Shown piece after piece: positions 60,636-64,000 of a stretch of 64,000 bases of DNA. The translations under genes were made by a program, and so were the position numbers. The first letter of the stretch is position 1, and the number at the start of each line of letters is the position of its first letter. The notes beneath the pieces were generated by a model. That model was not told the origin of the DNA. It saw only the letters and a list, made by a program, of their open reading frames with translations, and made no database searches. This stretch comes from Paenibacillus_L residui. GTDB lineage: Bacteria; Bacillota; Bacilli; Paenibacillales; NBRC-103111. Location of the stretch: assembly GCF_042677205.1 (NCBI RefSeq), contig NZ_JBHTIU010000016.1:28247-92246 (forward strand). Direction: 5' to 3'.

Positions 60636-61518
60636 GTACGCTATCCTCCTTTCCCTGTGCTTCCCGCTCGCGGCCGTGCTTCCATTCCACCCAGCTTTTG
60701 GCGGCCAAAGTAAGCAGCGCCAGCAGCATAAGCAGAGAAGCGGCGGCGAATGAAGCGGAAAATTGGTATTCGTTGTACAATATTTCTACATGAAGCGGCA
60801 GCGTATTGGTCTGTCCACGGATATGCCCGGATACGACGGAAACGGCGCCGAACTCCCCCATGGCGCGAGCGTTGCACAGAATCATTCCATACAGCAGCCC
60901 CCATTTGATATTCGGCAAGGTTACCCGTTTGAAAATTTGCCAGCCTCTGGCTCCCAGCGTCATCGCCGCCTCTTCCTCGAGCGTACCCTGGGCCTGCATC
61001 AGAGGAATCAGCTCCCGGGCAACGAACGGAAATGTAACGAATAGCGTGGCCAGCACAATTCCCGGCAGAGCATAAATGATTTGCAGATTCATTCCCTCCA
61101 GATAAGGACTGAAGAGCCCCCTGGAGCCGAATAACAGGACGAAGATCAGCCCCGAGATGACCGGTGATATGGCAAACGGCAGATCGATCAGGGTAACCAG
61201 CGCTTGCTTGCCGCGAAAGCGGTATTTCGTCACCGCCCAGGCAGCCGCGATACCGAAGAGCGTATTTAAAGGCACGGCGATCAGGGCGGTTATCAATGTC
61301 AGGCGAATGGCCGCCAGCGCATCCGGATCGATCACGGCGGCCAGATAGGCCTCGATCCCTTTTTTCAGAGCCTGTGTAAATACAGAAATCAGGGGAAGCA
61401 CCAGCACGACCCCAAGAAAGAATAGCGCCAAGCCGATGAGCAGCCACTGTACGCTGCGTGCTTCCGTAATATGCTGCGGCCGGGCGGCCGCAGGTGTCCG
61501 GGCTGAAGCTGTCGTCAC
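60625..61518 (-). CDS. cysW: Sulfate ABC transporter permease
   Basis: A 297-residue permease with six helices. FFLGVVLVLPLISVFTQALK opens the membrane domain, and the conserved coupling loop is EEEAAMTLGARGWQIFKRVT. RAMGEFGAVSVVSGHIRGQT is the CysW-type signature. The start is GTG at 61518. Its 3' end overlaps cysA by 11 bp. Confidence 0.92.
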   Translation of the reverse strand: MTTASARTPAAARPQHITEARSVQWLLIGLALFFLGVVLVLPLISVFTQALKKGIEAYLAAVIDPDALAAIRLTLITALIAVPLNTLFGIAAAWAVTKYRFRGKQALVTLIDLPFAISPVISGLIFVLLFGSRGLFSPYLEGMNLQIIYALPGIVLATLFVTFPFVARELIPLMQAQGTLEEEAAMTLGARGWQIFKRVTLPNIKWGLLYGMILCNARAMGEFGAVSVVSGHIRGQTNTLPLHVEILYNEYQFSASFAAASLLMLLALLTLAAKSWVEWKHGREREAQGKEDSVHAD

Positions 61519-61567
61519 CCCATTACTTCTCTCCCCCCTCCCACTAATTTAAAATGACGCCGATGTC

Positions 61568-62395
61568 TTAACTCCGAAGCATTCGCCGGCTTAGCCTCCA
61601 CTGCATGAAGTTGATCAGCAGCAGCAGCACGAAGGAGATTACCAGCATGACCAGCGCTACAGCCGTTGCTCCCGCGTAGTCGTACTGCTCCAGCTTCGTC
61701 ATGATCAATAGCGGAGCGATCTCCGTCTTCATCGGCATATTGCCGGAAATAAACACGACCGAGCCGTATTCACCGATTCCCCGGGCGAAGGCCAGGGCGA
61801 AACCGGTCAGTAACGCGGGCAGCAGCGGAGGAAGAAGGACACTGCGGAAGGTCCTCCAACGGAAGGCACCCAGAGATACGGCAGCTTCCTCCACTTCCTT
61901 CTCCAGCTCCTGCAGCACCGGCTGAACCGTCCGGACGACGAAGGGCAATCCGATAAAAACTAGCGCAATCGTAATGCCAAGCGGAGTGAATGCGGCCTGA
62001 ATTCCGACATGCTTGAGCAGGCTTCCCCCCCATCCGTTCTCCGCATAGATCGCGGTTAGCGAGATCCCGGCAACGGCGGTCGGAAGGGCAAACGGCAAAT
62101 CCACCATGCCGTCGATCAGCTTTTTGCCCGGGAAGGAGTAACGGACCAGAACCCAGGCCACCAGCAGCCCGAATACGGCATTAACCAGTGCCGCGAGCAA
62201 AGCCGTCACGAAGGTGACCCGAAAGGAAGCGAGCACGCGGGGGGCGAGCACGATTTCCCAGAACCGTTCCCAACTGATTTCGAATGTTTGCAGAAAGATC
62301 GCCGATAAAGGCAGCAGCACGACAATACCCAAATAAAACAAAGTGAAGCCCATCGATAAACCGAAGCCCGGCAAACGATTTTCTTTTCTTCTCAC
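61568..62395 (-). CDS. cysT: Sulfate ABC transporter permease
   Basis: A 275-residue permease pairing with CysW. PFALPTAVAGISLTAIYAEN and EEAAVSLGAFRWRTFRSVLL (coupling loop) are diagnostic, and RGIGEYGSVVFISGNMPMKT matches CysT/CysU. The start is GTG at 62395. The gap to the binding protein gene upstream is ~110 nt. Confidence 0.92.
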   Translation of the reverse strand: MRRKENRLPGFGLSMGFTLFYLGIVVLLPLSAIFLQTFEISWERFWEIVLAPRVLASFRVTFVTALLAALVNAVFGLLVAWVLVRYSFPGKKLIDGMVDLPFALPTAVAGISLTAIYAENGWGGSLLKHVGIQAAFTPLGITIALVFIGLPFVVRTVQPVLQELEKEVEEAAVSLGAFRWRTFRSVLLPPLLPALLTGFALAFARGIGEYGSVVFISGNMPMKTEIAPLLIMTKLEQYDYAGATAVALVMLVISFVLLLLINFMQWRLSRRMLRS

Positions 62396-62504
62396 CCGGA
62401 GTCACTCCAATATGCTTTGGATGGCTGTAGACCATCCCTTAAGCCTTCTCTTTATATAGTTCCGATCGCACCGATCGGCGGATGCGTCTCTTTCCTCGTC
62501 AAGG

Positions 62505-63575
62505 TCAAGGACCATAAATTTGATCGAAAGTGCCGTTATCCGCAAAATGTACCTGCTGCGCGTTCTGCCACCCGCCAAAATCTTCATCCACGGTTAACAG
62601 CTCCAGCTTCGGAAACTGCTCCTCAAATTGTTTGGCGACTTCCTCCGAACGCGGACGATAGTAATTCTCCGCCGCTATTCTTTGCCCCTCTTCGGAATAC
62701 AGGTATTTCAAATAGGCTTCGGCGACCTCCCGGGTACCTTTTTGATCCACCACCTTGTCTACGACGGCCACCGGCGGTTCCGCCAAAATACTGATGGAGG
62801 GAATGACGATTTCGAATTTATCCTTGCCGAGTTCATGAATGGCCAGGAAAGCTTCATTCTCCCAGGCGATCAGCACATCCCCGATTTCCCGCTCCACGAA
62901 GGTCGTCGTTGCGCCGCGCGCTCCGGAGTCGAGGACAGGAACATTTTTGAACAGGGCACCGATAAACTCTTTCACCTTGTCTTCCTCACCGTTGAATTTT
63001 TTGACGGCATAGCCCCAAGCGGCCAAATAGTTCCATCTGGCGCCCCCCGACGTTTTCGGATTCGGTGTAATGACGGAAATCCCCGGCTTGATCAAATCGT
63101 CCCAATCCTTAATGTCCTTCGGATTGCCGCTGCGCACCAGGAAAACGATAGTTGACGTATAAGGCGAGCTGTTGGCTTCCAGCCGCTGCTGCCAGCCTTC
63201 CGAAATCAATCCCGCAGCCTGAATCTCTTCGATATCGTAGGCCAGCGCAAGCGTGACGACATCGGCTTTAAGGCCGTCAATGACGGATCTCCCCTGCTTT
63301 CCGGAGCCCCCATGGGATTGCTTGATGGTCACCGTCTGACCGGTTTGCTCCAGCCAAAGCTCCTGGAAAGACCGGTTGAACTGTTCATACAGCTCCCGGG
63401 TTGGATCATAGGATACATTCAGCAGCTCAACCGCCGGCTTGTTCCCGGAGGAATTCGCAGGCCCCTTTCCCGAAGCCGACACAGAAGAATCCGACCGGCC
63501 GCTTGAGCATGCGGCGGTCAGGGCCAGCAGTATGGCCATGATTGCAATCAGCAGCCCTTTGCTTTGCAGTTTCAA
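62505..63575 (-). CDS. Sulfate/thiosulfate-binding lipoprotein
   Basis: A 356-residue binding protein. The signal has a lipobox (LTAACS) and a Ser/Gly-rich linker. LLNVSYDPTRELYEQFN and KQSHGGSGKQGRSVIDGLKA, with the GSGKQ sulfate-binding segment, mark a CysP/Sbp. TPNPKTSGGARWNYLAAWGY completes the ligand site. It captures sulfate or thiosulfate for CysTWA. I start at TTG 63575, with GAGGAG 11 nt upstream; the frame continues 19 codons upstream without a site. A structured leader precedes it (63691-63879). Confidence 0.9.
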   Translation of the reverse strand: MKLQSKGLLIAIMAILLALTAACSSGRSDSSVSASGKGPANSSGNKPAVELLNVSYDPTRELYEQFNRSFQELWLEQTGQTVTIKQSHGGSGKQGRSVIDGLKADVVTLALAYDIEEIQAAGLISEGWQQRLEANSSPYTSTIVFLVRSGNPKDIKDWDDLIKPGISVITPNPKTSGGARWNYLAAWGYAVKKFNGEEDKVKEFIGALFKNVPVLDSGARGATTTFVEREIGDVLIAWENEAFLAIHELGKDKFEIVIPSISILAEPPVAVVDKVVDQKGTREVAEAYLKYLYSEEGQRIAAENYYRPRSEEVAKQFEEQFPKLELLTVDEDFGGWQNAQQVHFADNGTFDQIYGP

Positions 63576-63690
63576 TTTTGGGTTCTCTCCTCTTCCGTAG
63601 TTTTGTTCATCTATCTCTGCCCGTTCTAACAAACAAGCACCAAGGATAAACGGCTATCGCCGTCCCTAGGACGTGCGCGTTTACCGATGA

Positions 63691-63734
63691 AATATAAGAA
63701 CAGGTATAGATGAAAACTTATACCTTCTTATATT
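63691..63734. promoter_or_regulatory. Long stem-loop in the leader of the sulfate transporter operon
   Basis: AATATAAGAA pairs with TTCTTATATT and GGTATA with TATACC, with a 2-nt bulge and a ~10-nt loop, giving 16 base pairs. On the minus strand it follows the U-run of the upstream terminator. It could be an mRNA hairpin or a DNA operator. Confidence 0.55.
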
Positions 63735-63777
63735 AAAAAAAGACACAATCCCCCCTTATCAGGTGTGGTTTGTGTCT
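63734..63777 (-). terminator. Intrinsic terminator inside the leader of the sulfate transporter operon
   Basis: On the minus strand AGACACAA pairs with TTGTGTCT, with inner pairing of CC and GG tracts, followed by TTTTTTT. It lies between the promoter at 63851 and the binding protein gene, as in transcription attenuation. Confidence 0.7.
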
Positions 63778-63815
63778 CCGGTGATCCGGTCGACTTTCAT
63801 CGATTACCGTAAATT

Positions 63816-63844
63816 ATTATTCCCATGTATTTACTTGGAATTAT
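63816..63844. promoter_or_regulatory. Imperfect inverted repeat next to the -10 (possible sulfur regulator site)
   Basis: ATTATTCC-N13-GGAATTAT at the predicted transcription start. It contains a TTGGAATTA motif reminiscent of sites bound by the cysteine regulator CymR of Bacillus, but I cannot confirm the match. Confidence 0.3.
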
Positions 63845-63850
63845 ATTTGC

Positions 63851-63879
63851 ATGTTACCATTGCCCATAACAGATGTCAA
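63851..63879 (-). promoter_or_regulatory. SigA promoter of the sulfate transporter operon or a leader RNA
   Basis: On the minus strand TTGACA (63874-63879), 17-nt spacer, TAACAT (63851-63856). The RNA would reach the terminator at 63734 after ~110 nt and the gene after ~270 nt. Confidence 0.65.
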
Positions 63880-63966
63880 TCCATTTTTTTGAAATTTTTT
63901 TATTTACTCCTGTCTCCGAAGCAGGCAATCGTCTATGATAGTGTAAAATCTCTGTGGGTGTAGGAA

Positions 63967-64000
63967 TTGGAAAAAGCGGATATAGAAAAAGAGCTTCTCC
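63967..64000 (+). CDS. Possible start of a gene running off the right edge
   Basis: TTG at 63967, preceded by TAGGAA and GGGTG, opens a frame MEKADIEKELL that reaches the window edge. Only 11 codons are visible, so this is speculative. It would be divergent from the sulfate transporter operon. Confidence 0.3.
   Translation, partial: MEKADIEKELL

Noticed and set aside
1..64000. tRNA, rRNA, prophage and insertion sequence genes
   Set aside because: No conserved RNA sequence, transposase or integrase motif was seen on either strand.

Overview
The window looks like a chromosomal segment of a spore-forming, low-to-mid GC Firmicute of the Paenibacillaceae (Paenibacillus-like). This rests on spore genes (Cse60-like, CotD-like), a YdjO-like protein, an SLH-domain surface enzyme, a copper-amine-oxidase-N/stalk-domain protein, an lpl-type sugar ABC operon, a c-di-AMP riboswitch before a cell-wall CAP protein, Gfo/Idh/MocA and ThuA catabolic genes beside AraC regulators, and strong Bacillus-type ribosome binding sites with TTG/GTG starts. 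I saw no rRNA, tRNA, insertion sequence, phage gene or CRISPR array.

Layout. 0-6.7 kb: a truncated NitT/TauT-type lipoprotein, an LtaS-like phosphoglycerol transferase, an ABC exporter translationally coupled to a DUF1854 protein, and a sugar isomerase/epimerase. 7-12 kb: an lpl-type binding protein and two permeases, divergent from a GHL10-type glycoside hydrolase-like gene. 12-20.4 kb: envelope genes: a riboswitch-controlled CAP protein, an UgtP/MurG-like glycosyltransferase, an atypical Nramp transporter, a lamin-tail secreted protein, and a second LtaS-like paralogue. 20.4-33.5 kb: Nudix hydrolase, a frameshifted KinD-like histidine kinase, small sporulation genes, CcdA, a 2-hydroxyacid dehydrogenase, CotD, TetR, a response regulator, a broken MHYT hybrid kinase, class D sortase and AraC. 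33.7-46.3 kb: ThuA plus oxidoreductase, an SLH nucleotidase, mntABCD with mntR, a second AraC/oxidoreductase divergon, a small orphan ORF and an MFS transporter. 46.5-51 kb: LCP ligase, a large cytoplasmic beta-propeller and a stalk-domain protein.

51.3-63.6 kb is a nearly complete assimilatory sulfate pathway, all on the minus strand. The cysP/sbp-cysT-cysW-cysA genes import sulfate. The second operon, in transcription order, is sirC, sirB, sulfite/nitrite reductase, a DUF3906-like gene, a fused uroporphyrinogen-III methyltransferase/synthase, cysH, sat and cysC. Together they activate sulfate, reduce it to sulfide, and make the siroheme the reductase needs. Both operons have unusual leaders: four copies of a ~20-bp element with 51-bp spacing before sirC, and a promoter followed by an intrinsic terminator and a long stem-loop before the sulfate-binding protein.

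The most interesting signals are those two leaders, the paired LtaS-like genes with shared 5' leader motifs, the Nramp protein lacking the usual metal ligands, two independently disrupted sensor kinases, and a perfect LacI-type palindrome before the lamin-tail gene. I found no clear previously undescribed defence or mobile system.
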